Assembly (NCBI GenBank): GCA_017445145.1
Contig: JAFSVI010000108.1
Span: 1-44,765 of the forward strand
Source of the DNA: Bacteroidaceae bacterium
GTDB lineage: Bacteria > Bacteroidota > Bacteroidia > Bacteroidales > Bacteroidaceae
DNA length: 44,765 nt
Direction: 5' to 3'
Shown in pieces: positions 16,701 through 25,048 of this stretch. The position numbers and the translations under genes were made by a program. The notes under the pieces are model-generated. The model was not told the DNA's origin. It did no database searches and worked only from the letters and a program-made list of their open reading frames with translations. Each line of letters begins with the position of its first letter. Positions within the stretch are counted from its first letter, which is position 1.

Positions 16701-19700
16701 GCCGCACCATCGTCAACGTGCCGGTCGGCTCCACCGCCGAGGTACAGGACATCTTCGGCGGCGCCTACGGCCTCACGAGCGACGTGGCGTGCGACGTGTA
16801 CGAGGCCACCGTGAACTATGCCAGCAACGAGGCCACCGTCACGGGCGCCCTCTACGGCGGCAACAACAACTGCCGGCGCACGCTCTACGGCACCGTCAAC
16901 GTCAGCTCCCCCGTGTGGTCCAACAAGGCCAGCGGCCACACCGCCACCGTCTATGGCGCCGGCTACGGGCCGCAGAGCTGGTCGCGGCGCACCGAGGTGA
17001 ACCTCAACGCCGGGGCCTCGGTGAATCAGGTCTATGGCGGCGGCAATGCCGGCATGGTGCTCAACGTGGCCTCGGCGGTCGCGTGGCAGACCCATGGCAA
17101 TGCCACGCTCGACACCGGCCTCGACGGCGACTACACCGACGACTATCTCGAAAGCCTCTATGCCATGCCCAACGGCCTGGGCACCGTCACCAACACCAAC
17201 GTCAACATCAACGCCGGAGCTACCGTAGGCGGATATGCCTACGGCGGTGGCTACGGCGCCACGGCCACCATCAGCGGTAAGACATACATAGGCCTGCACG
17301 GTGGCATCGTGGCCAAGGACATGTACGCCGGTGGCACCAGCGGCGCCGTCGAGGACAAGTACGGCGTCGGCGCCTACGACGCCGCCACCAACCCCGACGG
17401 CTTCACGGCCGAGACCTACGCCTACGTGCGCGGCGGCTCGGCGCGCAACGTCTATGGCGGCGGATGGGAGGGCCACGTCGGGCACCACGAGGGCGACATC
17501 GACGGCGACAACAGCGCCGACCGCGAGGGCGACAGCCACGTCGTCATCGGGCGCGTGGGTGGCACCACCTTCGCCGACGGCGTGCCGGCCATAGCCCGCA
17601 ACGCCTATGGCGGCGGCGAGGGCGGCTCCGTGTTTGGCACGGCGCATGTGACGATGAACAACGGCTACGTGGGCTACGCCTACACCGCTGGCGGCACCTA
17701 CGAGGCCGTGGTCGATGACCACGAGGCCGACGACAACCTGCTCGACGACGCCGGCAACATCTTCGGCGGCGGCTACGTGGCCAACAGCTTCACCGACGCC
17801 TCCGACATCACCATGTGGGGAGGCACGCTGCGAGGCTCGCTCTACGGCGGCGGCGAGATAGGCCCCATCGGGCGCGGCACCACGCGCCCGGGCGCCTCCA
17901 CCACCCATGCCGTGCGCACCCACGACTACAAGAATGGCGAGCGCTGTGTCATCTACAAGGGTGGTTCCACCAACATCACCATGTACGGCGGCCACGTCAT
18001 GCGCGAGGTGTTCGGCGGCGGGCGCGGCTTCGACAACTGGGGCGGCGACGGCACCATGTACATGAGCGACGAAGTCAAGGCCACCCTCGACCTCAGCCTC
18101 AAGGGCTACGTGTTCGGCTCCACACAGGTGCGCATCCGCGGCGGCGAGGTGGGCACGGTCTATAACGTCGGCCACGGCGGCTACGGCAACGTCTTCGGCG
18201 GTGGCAACGTGGGCTATGTGTTCAGCTCCGAGGGCGAGAAGCACGGCGACCGCTCGGGCGAGACGGACCTCGTCGATGGCCTGCCGCGCAACGGCGGCGG
18301 CTACTACTACCACGTGTGGTATGACAACGAGGCCGACCGCGACAAGTGTGAGCTGAGCATGGACTGCAACGTCGTCATCGAGCCCTACTGCCAGGTGCGC
18401 CCCGGGCAGACCATCACCATCGACAACACATACACCGAGGGCCAGTACGTGCCCACCGAGGAGCTGAACAAGCTGCGCAACAAGGAGGACGACGCCGCCA
18501 GGTGGGCTGCCATAGACTGGGAAAGCGGCATCACCATACACAACGCCGTCTTTGCCGGCGGCAACGTCACCATCGGTTCCGACCAGGTGTATGTCAACAC
18601 CGGCACCGTCTATGGCAACGTCACCGCCGCCCTGCGCGACATCTACAACCGCGACCTCATCACCATAGGCACAGAGCACACCGGGGGCCTCTACGGCGAC
18701 GGCAACCTCACCATGGTCGATGGCTACCGCGAGCTGCACATCGACAACTACGGCACCGACTACTACAGCATGGAGCAGGAGATTACCAAGGAGCAGTACA
18801 ACCTGATGAGCGACCGCGAGCGGGCCTACTTCGTGCTCAACTACAAGTGCCTCCAAGCATGCGACGGCAAGAACGGCACCATACACGTCGGCGACCGCCT
18901 CACCGCCGACCAGTTCAAGGAGGCTTTCGACTACGACAACTACGAGAGCGACACCTACCCCGAGGCATACAAGCTGATCATCAACGCCGACGGCACACCC
19001 AACACCGCCTACTTCGAGGAGCTGGGTTTCTGCTCCATATATGCCGGACGTCTGCTCAACACCATACAGCGCTGTGACATGGCTGCCGTGTGGGGCAGCC
19101 GCATCGTGCTGCAGGGCGCGCGCGACCGTGTGCCGGAGAAGGCCGACTTCACGCGCTACACCATGAACCGCGTGGGTGAGCTCTCGCTCAACCAGCGCAA
19201 GTCGCAGGCGGAGGGCGAGGCCTCGGACAACGTCAAGCACGGCAACTACTTCGGCATATACAACGTCGTGAACTACCTGGGCAACCTCACCAGCGACGTG
19301 TTCTTCACCGAGACACCAGCCGAGAGCACCAACGCCGACTTCGTCAGCAAGCGCACCACCGACTCAGCCTCCGACACCAACAAGGAGGCCACCACATACA
19401 ACGGCACCACCACCGCCTACGGCGAGACAACCTACTACCAATGGAAGGCGGCGCGCTCCAAGCAGGCCAACCGCAACAATGCCACGAGCGTCAACCGCGT
19501 ATCACTCGCCTCGGGAGTGTATCTCGAAATCATACGCGAGGAGAGCGAGGCGCTGGGCCACACCGAGTGGGGCTACATCACCGGCGTGGTGCAGCTCGAC
19601 CTCATCGACGTCAAGACGGGTCTGGGCGGCGGCTACGTCTATGCCAAGAACGAGCATGGCACCAAGACGTGGCACCCGGAACTCAACAAGGTGAACCTCT

Positions 19701-22700
19701 CGCCCTACAACACCACGGCGCGCACCTACAAGCGCTTCACCTACTCCGAGACCACACTCGCGGAGATAGAGACATCGGGCAACTTCGTCCACAACACCAA
19801 GCAGATCGTGGACGACTGCTACCCCAACGCCAACTTGTACGAGGGCAGCGAAGCCTCGCCAGCTCACTACTGGTACATCAAGGGCAGCATCTACGTCTAT
19901 GACCAGTACATATCGGCATTCACCGGGGCCGCCACGGCCTACGCACAGCGCGCCAGCATACCGCTCACCATCTCCGCCTCGACCCACGGCAAGCTCACAC
20001 TGCGCGACGTGCAGCCCAACCGCTACGCCTACTACGACGACAACCACCAGCCGCTGGGCACAGCCAGCGTCGTCGTCAACGGCATCACCTACCGCGCCGC
20101 CGACCCCATCGACTACTGGAGCTACCAGACACTAAGCGCCACAGACCAGGCACACTTCGTCAGCGACGTATATACCACCATCGCCGAATGCACCATCACC
20201 AGCGGCGACGTCACCACCACATACCCCAAGGGCACCACACTGCTGCCCGACGAATACACAGCACTGCGCGCCACGGCGCCCCTGAAGGACGTCACCCCCG
20301 ACGACGACGACGCCACCACCCTGCCGGCGGTGTATCACGTGGAGCGCGATGAGGACGTGGCCTTCGACTACGTGTTCCGCCAGGCCAACGCCATCAGCCA
20401 CAACGAGGGCTTCGTGCTCACCTTCGACATGAACAACCCCGGCGTATGGGACAAGTACTACACGCTCACCACGCTGCCCACCGACGCCAACGCGCAGCGC
20501 TCCATCACCAAGGAGGCGTATGAGGCATCGGCCGCACAGGCCAGCTACAACGAGGGTCCCACCTACACGCCCATCGCCAGCGGCGTGTACGGGCAGAAGC
20601 GCTACGCCCGGGGCGAGGTCATCGCCAGCGATGTCTATGAGAGCTATGCCACCGTGAAGCCTCAGCTCACAGGGCGCACAGACCAGGCAGAGGCCGAGCG
20701 CGCATACGTCGTCACAGAGGAGACGATGCTCGCCGACCAGCACCTATACCCCGGCGCCCCCGTGTATCGCTCCAACTACGACGATGACACATGGACCACC
20801 AAGCTGGCGGCTCACGTGGCGCTGGCAAGCGTGTGTACCAGCACGCTCAAGGTCAGCGAGAGCGAGTACATCTACACCGGCGACCTGCTCTCAGCGGCCG
20901 ACATCGCCGACAAGGGCCTCACCGCAGAGCAGCAGGCCAACAACCTGGCCGACGCATACATCATCACCCACGACGGCCTCTACGGCGGCACGAACTTCGT
21001 GGCCGGGCAGACATACTCGGCACTCAGCGCCTGGTGTTCGCTCTCGAAGGCCGACCGCGACAACTTCCTCTACAACTTCGACAGCATGGACCTGCTCATC
21101 GATGCTGCCTACGGCGGCGACTACGGCTTCAAGCCGCAGTACGACGGCTATGCCCACTACCGCACCGACGGCTCCGGCACCACGCAGACCACCATCAACC
21201 GCGGCACAGCAGAGCCGCTCACCGACGCCGACGGCAATGCCGTGGGCACCACCGTGCTGCAACCCAACATCTACTCGGCCACACACCCCATCGACTACGA
21301 GGCGGAGTTCCGCCCATCGGCCGACCAGCTCTCGACGCTCACCGGGCACATCGATGACAGCGGTGCGCTGACCTACACCGACGAGACGGGCAACACCGTC
21401 ACCATCCCGCAAGGCTACGACAACCGCATACGCCGCGATGACTTCGAGGACATACCCAACGAGCGAGCACACTGGTCGCCAATCATCGTCACCACCCCCG
21501 GCACGTACTACGTCGTCAAGCAAGCATTCATACGCGGCGACGTGCCATACACCGTAGGGCAGGTCGTGGATGAGACCATCGTCAACGCCATGACAGATGC
21601 CGAGCGCGCCGCACGCATCGACGCCATTGAATTCACCACAACCCACACGCAGCAGAAAACCGTTGGCGGCGTGGCACAGGTGGACAAGAACGGGCAACCC
21701 ATCTACGACAACGTGTTCTACTACTTCTGCCGCGAGAGCTACACCATAGGCGAGAAGGGCGAGGGACGCGGCTTCACAAACATGGGCGTCACGGGCACGG
21801 TGAAGAACTACACCGTCGGCGACATCGTGGATGCCAACATCGTCATCGATGCCGACACATACCACGAGCTGCCCAACCTGCAGGCTGGATTCACCATACA
21901 CGGCACAGCGCCGCAGGAGACATCGACCTTCTACGTCAGCCGCGAACCCGACATCTACGACTTGCAGAAGGAGAAGATCATCACCGTCATCTACATGTAC
22001 GAGTACCAGGAGAGTGACGAGAGCGGCAGCAACATCACCCCGGTGAGCGAGCGCCACATCATCAACATACACATCAACTTCGAAAGCGGAATACCCGAGA
22101 TCGGACCACTGAGCAAGCCCAACATAGTGCTGCCAGGAACCACCGTGGGCCTGAAGATACCGAGCGTGGAGCCGGGGGCCTTCGAAATCACCGGCTCGGG
22201 ATGGGAGGTGTTCAGCAACCACGCCGACGCCGAGATGCACCGCAACGGGCGCCCCTACAAAAACAACGAGACACCGATGTACTGGTACCAGAACGGCTAC
22301 GAGGTGGCATACTACGCGCAGTCGTACCTCGGCAAGACCTACTCCAACCCCGTGGCATTCTCCGTGGCCAACTACCACGACATCAAACGCGTCATGGAGG
22401 CCACCGACCACCACTACTACATCGACCACGAGGACGTGAAGCGAGCACCGAAGATATACATCAACGACTACAGCTCCGACGCCTCAGGCAGCACGAATGG
22501 CCTCGACCTCATGCGACAGCTCTTCGACCTCACGTGCATCGACGCCACCACTGCGGACACCGATGACACCACGGGCCTCATCGCATCGGGCGACTTCGCC
22601 GGACACGCACCCCTCAACAGCCGTGTTCGAGGCGCAGAGAACCTGGAACTAATCCTGCGCAGCGACCAGAACCACAGCGGCGCGACGTGGACGCCCATCG

Positions 22701-25015
22701 GCGACGACACACAGTGCTTCGCCGGCAACTTCCATGGCGACGGCTACACCGTCACGGGACTCGACCATTCGCTCTTCGGGCACCTCTGCGGCAACGTGTA
22801 TAACCTCGGCGTCACAGGCTCATTCGCCACCGCCGGCGTGGCCGACACGGGCGACGGCTTCGTGGAGAACTGCTGGGTAAAAACCACGGCCACCACACCT
22901 ACCACCTCGTCGGCAACCGCCAGGGCCGTGTTTGGCAACCCCACCGACGACACACGCCGGCAGCTCGTCAACAGCTACTACCCCGCATCCAACGCCGCAC
23001 TATATGCCGACGGCGACGCCACGGTGATGCCCGACCGCGCATTCTACAACGGCACCGTGGCCTTCAACCTCAACGGCTACTACCTCGGCAAACGATTCTA
23101 CGACAACACCACGGCCACGGGAGCTACCAAGGAATATACCTTCCTCAAGGCCAACGCCGACGCCACGCTCACCACGGCCACGGCCTCATACCCGGAGGCA
23201 TACACATACTACGACGGCGACCGCCTGGGATATGTGGAACACCGCTATGCCTACCCCGACTTCATCTACGCCGGGGGACCCATCCCCGACGAGGCCGACG
23301 AGCGCGCGCTCCACGGTGGCACGGCATACGCCCCCATCTGGCCCGACGACTACCTCTTCTTCGGGCAGTTGCTCACCTACGGCTACGACGCGCTACGCAC
23401 CCACCAGCCGCTGCCAGCACACTGCACCAAGAGCGGCTCACGCCTGCCCAACACGAGCGCCAGCAACCGCGTGATGCGCGCGCCGGCCTACTACCGCTCC
23501 AAGCAGATGGACGTGGCACACTTCAACCCCTGGGCGAACCTTGCGGCACGCTCGGCCGACGCCACAGCGGAGGCTTATCCCGGCATGACGGCCATCGACT
23601 TCACGGGACACAACGACGCCGCATACCACGAGGGCACAGATGCCGCTGGGCGCTTCTACCCGCCGCTGCTCGACTGCGACGGCCTCACCGGCATTGCCAA
23701 CCGCGACCTCACACGCAACCTGCTCATCTACGTGGCCGAGAGCAGCGCCGATGCCACCAGTGCCGACGGCAAGACGCGACAGGTGGTCAGCGCATACAAC
23801 ACCGACCCGGCCTTCAGCGACTATCTCGACACGAGCGACGACGACCGCCGCGTGGGCCACAGCTTCGTGTCGGTCAACAGCCACGTCGTGGAGCGCACGG
23901 CTGCCGACGCCAGCACCTACACCACTGCCACCGACCACTACCTCGTCGATCGCGAGGACTTCAACGCACCCATAGCCTACACCATGGGCAGCCAGAAGCG
24001 CATGTGGCACCAGCGCACACCCGACAACTTCGTTAGCCGCAACGGAGGATGGGAGAACATCAGCCTGCCGTTTACCGCCGAACTCGTATCGACGCAGCAG
24101 AAAGGCGAGCTCACACACTTCTATGCCGAGAGCACCAAGGGCCACGAGTACTGGCTGCGCGAATACCGCGACATCACCGCGCTCGCCACCGACAAGGAGA
24201 GGGCCGAGGCCGTGTTCAGATACCCCGATGCCGACGCCACGGCCAACACATACACCGCCACAAGCACCTTCCTCTGGGACTACTACTACAGCGCCAACGT
24301 ACGCGCCGACCAGAATGCCGACACCTACCAACAGTACTACAGCGAGGCACGGACCTTCGACAGCTACCCGCGCATGCAGGCTGCAACGCCGTACCTCATC
24401 GGATTCCCTGGCGCGACATTCTACGAGTTCGACCTCAGCGGACAGTGGACACCAGCACACACCGCAGAGCCGGCACCCGACCATCTGGAACGACAGGTCG
24501 TCACCTTCGCATCGGACACAGGTGCTGCCATCGGCGTCAGCGACGACGAGATGGCGGGCGTCACACACAACGGCTACGCCTTCCGACCCAACTACATGAA
24601 GCAGGCCATCAACGCTGGCAGCGACGCCTACGTGCTCGCTGCCGACGGGGCCAGCTACGACCGCGTACCTGCCACAGGCGACGCCGCCACGCTATTGCCA
24701 TTCCGCCCGTACTTCACCGCCAACGCCGCGCCCGTCAAGGGCATCAGCTTCGCCAACGAGCCGACGGCGCTGCCTCGCGAGGAAGCCACACAGCCCAAGG
24801 GCGAGCTGCTCATCACGGCGCTGACGGGGCGCATAGAGGTGCGTTCGGCGCTCGACCACGACACTCAGGTGGCCATCACAACCGTCAGCGGCGCCCTCGT
24901 GGCCACCTTCAACATCGCGCCGGGGCAGACCGTCAGCACGCCCGTCAAGGCCCAAGGCATATACATCGTCTGCGCCGACGGCCACCGCATCGTGAAGAAA
25001 ACAACGGTGAAATAA
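13676..25015 (+). CDS. giant YGGGN-repeat secreted protein with T9SS sorting domain
   Basis: About 3,779 residues. The hydrophobic core LVAMCIIVMLALLPAGLAA is a signal peptide; the ATG at 13676 keeps basic residues before it but overlaps the previous gene by 50 nt, while the ATG at 13793 leaves no positive charge, so the start is uncertain. Residues about 60-1680 hold some 35 repeats of the form [VIAL][YF]GGGN spaced roughly 30-60 residues, many preceded by a T-V-N-x-x-x-G strand. A middle part (about 1700-2750) repeats a module like L-[ST]-x-x-[DE]-R-x-x-F with Tyr-rich strands. Around 2985-3060 is a GLUG/beta-helix-like stretch (FHGDGYTVTGLDHSLFG). ENISLPFTAEL (about 3460) is a phrase common near the end of T9SS cargo. 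The last 75 residues, with TVSGALVATFNIAPGQTV and QGIYIVCADG, look like a type A sorting domain. Likely a surface adhesin; no enzymatic motif seen. Confidence 0.85.
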   Translation: MSSPTPTSTTPLYRSCRDYRGHSDYRDSHSYGRCHSLVAMCIIVMLALLPAGLAAQVTIGGSVYGGARQANVGGTATVALRGGTTREAMLEIRAVYGGNDVSGTVDGGATVASAGKYLFVGQVFGGGNGDYTYTPDADGTFTVADSDGNTVATLTSGKPHMATTALALDGGTFGYAYGGGNAATITASTTIAINNTSDILEADELPGASRLQAMGINTNYFDTGGKYHFARVFGGNNKETMAISPSWQLTAASIENLYSGGNAGNMTAPDGISLAVASSGMTVENVYGGCRMADVAPSGDPAPEYGATVSVAAGTVRNVYGGNDVSGNVYLGTHVEILTSIAGNVYGGGNGGYLYTDNAALANDPLWGDFYYDATAAASSVAALLDWRPHVGKTLVHLAGTDTQPTYIGGAVYCGGNSATLRTTDGSHTDATATLRIGSHVVADNVFLGSNGEDMVSAESLQAYKQGTADGTTEGEPLSTIDLTDDTQMAAYMQGVEVAIRPHVEFDDDYVPYSTHVGSFFCGGNVGSMSAPGTFTIDFLNSLIIYDKLVAGCNNANVTATDGVNAQHLGGLVTATTDARPKVQLNLQGLKLQPKRIERDATTAMPTSLVWNTTGDGDARRLVGGNIYGGCYASGHVAGDIVINIEESLVDKDNVFGDAGVSLERQRDDVMSDALNVFGGGYGRESEIWGSTTVNLRAGYAFKVFGGGDLGAIGREKQTDGTYIYNNVYSTTVNLMGATTATATNDVPEAEDVYGGGFKGLVAGNTTVNLGNGRLHDAFGGACNADILGHTETYVGRDGFPWVKNNVYGGNDLGGSILGQDNAAFQSRLSATAAPMVYNPTGAAVAEVVRAAAYVEYTEGRVGNIYGGSNGHYAYTQAAFPDYIDADGQALAPFTKPRLASAFVNFRPNADEHNSVGNIYGGSMGYSRDADNNRMQDRGYVLIDIPQTLPNFASTQVFGAGDFAGTGIAVARAEAEANADGVTAAAIIDLARGHIAAAYGGSYQEGTTRRTIVNVPVGSTAEVQDIFGGAYGLTSDVACDVYEATVNYASNEATVTGALYGGNNNCRRTLYGTVNVSSPVWSNKASGHTATVYGAGYGPQSWSRRTEVNLNAGASVNQVYGGGNAGMVLNVASAVAWQTHGNATLDTGLDGDYTDDYLESLYAMPNGLGTVTNTNVNINAGATVGGYAYGGGYGATATISGKTYIGLHGGIVAKDMYAGGTSGAVEDKYGVGAYDAATNPDGFTAETYAYVRGGSARNVYGGGWEGHVGHHEGDIDGDNSADREGDSHVVIGRVGGTTFADGVPAIARNAYGGGEGGSVFGTAHVTMNNGYVGYAYTAGGTYEAVVDDHEADDNLLDDAGNIFGGGYVANSFTDASDITMWGGTLRGSLYGGGEIGPIGRGTTRPGASTTHAVRTHDYKNGERCVIYKGGSTNITMYGGHVMREVFGGGRGFDNWGGDGTMYMSDEVKATLDLSLKGYVFGSTQVRIRGGEVGTVYNVGHGGYGNVFGGGNVGYVFSSEGEKHGDRSGETDLVDGLPRNGGGYYYHVWYDNEADRDKCELSMDCNVVIEPYCQVRPGQTITIDNTYTEGQYVPTEELNKLRNKEDDAARWAAIDWESGITIHNAVFAGGNVTIGSDQVYVNTGTVYGNVTAALRDIYNRDLITIGTEHTGGLYGDGNLTMVDGYRELHIDNYGTDYYSMEQEITKEQYNLMSDRERAYFVLNYKCLQACDGKNGTIHVGDRLTADQFKEAFDYDNYESDTYPEAYKLIINADGTPNTAYFEELGFCSIYAGRLLNTIQRCDMAAVWGSRIVLQGARDRVPEKADFTRYTMNRVGELSLNQRKSQAEGEASDNVKHGNYFGIYNVVNYLGNLTSDVFFTETPAESTNADFVSKRTTDSASDTNKEATTYNGTTTAYGETTYYQWKAARSKQANRNNATSVNRVSLASGVYLEIIREESEALGHTEWGYITGVVQLDLIDVKTGLGGGYVYAKNEHGTKTWHPELNKVNLSPYNTTARTYKRFTYSETTLAEIETSGNFVHNTKQIVDDCYPNANLYEGSEASPAHYWYIKGSIYVYDQYISAFTGAATAYAQRASIPLTISASTHGKLTLRDVQPNRYAYYDDNHQPLGTASVVVNGITYRAADPIDYWSYQTLSATDQAHFVSDVYTTIAECTITSGDVTTTYPKGTTLLPDEYTALRATAPLKDVTPDDDDATTLPAVYHVERDEDVAFDYVFRQANAISHNEGFVLTFDMNNPGVWDKYYTLTTLPTDANAQRSITKEAYEASAAQASYNEGPTYTPIASGVYGQKRYARGEVIASDVYESYATVKPQLTGRTDQAEAERAYVVTEETMLADQHLYPGAPVYRSNYDDDTWTTKLAAHVALASVCTSTLKVSESEYIYTGDLLSAADIADKGLTAEQQANNLADAYIITHDGLYGGTNFVAGQTYSALSAWCSLSKADRDNFLYNFDSMDLLIDAAYGGDYGFKPQYDGYAHYRTDGSGTTQTTINRGTAEPLTDADGNAVGTTVLQPNIYSATHPIDYEAEFRPSADQLSTLTGHIDDSGALTYTDETGNTVTIPQGYDNRIRRDDFEDIPNERAHWSPIIVTTPGTYYVVKQAFIRGDVPYTVGQVVDETIVNAMTDAERAARIDAIEFTTTHTQQKTVGGVAQVDKNGQPIYDNVFYYFCRESYTIGEKGEGRGFTNMGVTGTVKNYTVGDIVDANIVIDADTYHELPNLQAGFTIHGTAPQETSTFYVSREPDIYDLQKEKIITVIYMYEYQESDESGSNITPVSERHIINIHINFESGIPEIGPLSKPNIVLPGTTVGLKIPSVEPGAFEITGSGWEVFSNHADAEMHRNGRPYKNNETPMYWYQNGYEVAYYAQSYLGKTYSNPVAFSVANYHDIKRVMEATDHHYYIDHEDVKRAPKIYINDYSSDASGSTNGLDLMRQLFDLTCIDATTADTDDTTGLIASGDFAGHAPLNSRVRGAENLELILRSDQNHSGATWTPIGDDTQCFAGNFHGDGYTVTGLDHSLFGHLCGNVYNLGVTGSFATAGVADTGDGFVENCWVKTTATTPTTSSATARAVFGNPTDDTRRQLVNSYYPASNAALYADGDATVMPDRAFYNGTVAFNLNGYYLGKRFYDNTTATGATKEYTFLKANADATLTTATASYPEAYTYYDGDRLGYVEHRYAYPDFIYAGGPIPDEADERALHGGTAYAPIWPDDYLFFGQLLTYGYDALRTHQPLPAHCTKSGSRLPNTSASNRVMRAPAYYRSKQMDVAHFNPWANLAARSADATAEAYPGMTAIDFTGHNDAAYHEGTDAAGRFYPPLLDCDGLTGIANRDLTRNLLIYVAESSADATSADGKTRQVVSAYNTDPAFSDYLDTSDDDRRVGHSFVSVNSHVVERTAADASTYTTATDHYLVDREDFNAPIAYTMGSQKRMWHQRTPDNFVSRNGGWENISLPFTAELVSTQQKGELTHFYAESTKGHEYWLREYRDITALATDKERAEAVFRYPDADATANTYTATSTFLWDYYYSANVRADQNADTYQQYYSEARTFDSYPRMQAATPYLIGFPGATFYEFDLSGQWTPAHTAEPAPDHLERQVVTFASDTGAAIGVSDDEMAGVTHNGYAFRPNYMKQAINAGSDAYVLAADGASYDRVPATGDAATLLPFRPYFTANAAPVKGISFANEPTALPREEATQPKGELLITALTGRIEVRSALDHDTQVAITTVSGALVATFNIAPGQTVSTPVKAQGIYIVCADGHRIVKKTTVK
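13856..18715 (+). repeat. YGGGN repeat block of the first giant protein
   Basis: Roughly 35 degenerate repeats at protein level, recognised in DNA as variants of GTCTATGGCGGCGGCAAC. Variants include AVYGGNDVSG (twice), VFGGGNGDY, IYGGSNGHY, VFGAGDFAG and LYGGNNNCR. Spacing is irregular, so this is an old, diverged array rather than a recent expansion. The same motif recurs at 29611-31620. Confidence 0.85.
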
Positions 25016-25048
25016 AGGACGTACCACCACAAACCACAACGCCACAAA

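Noticed and set aside
16535..19240. A 901-codon minus-strand open frame inside the first giant gene
   Set aside because: Its Ala/Val/Gly/His-rich product is the mirror of the YGGGN repeats; the + strand frame has the signal peptide, motifs and sorting domain.
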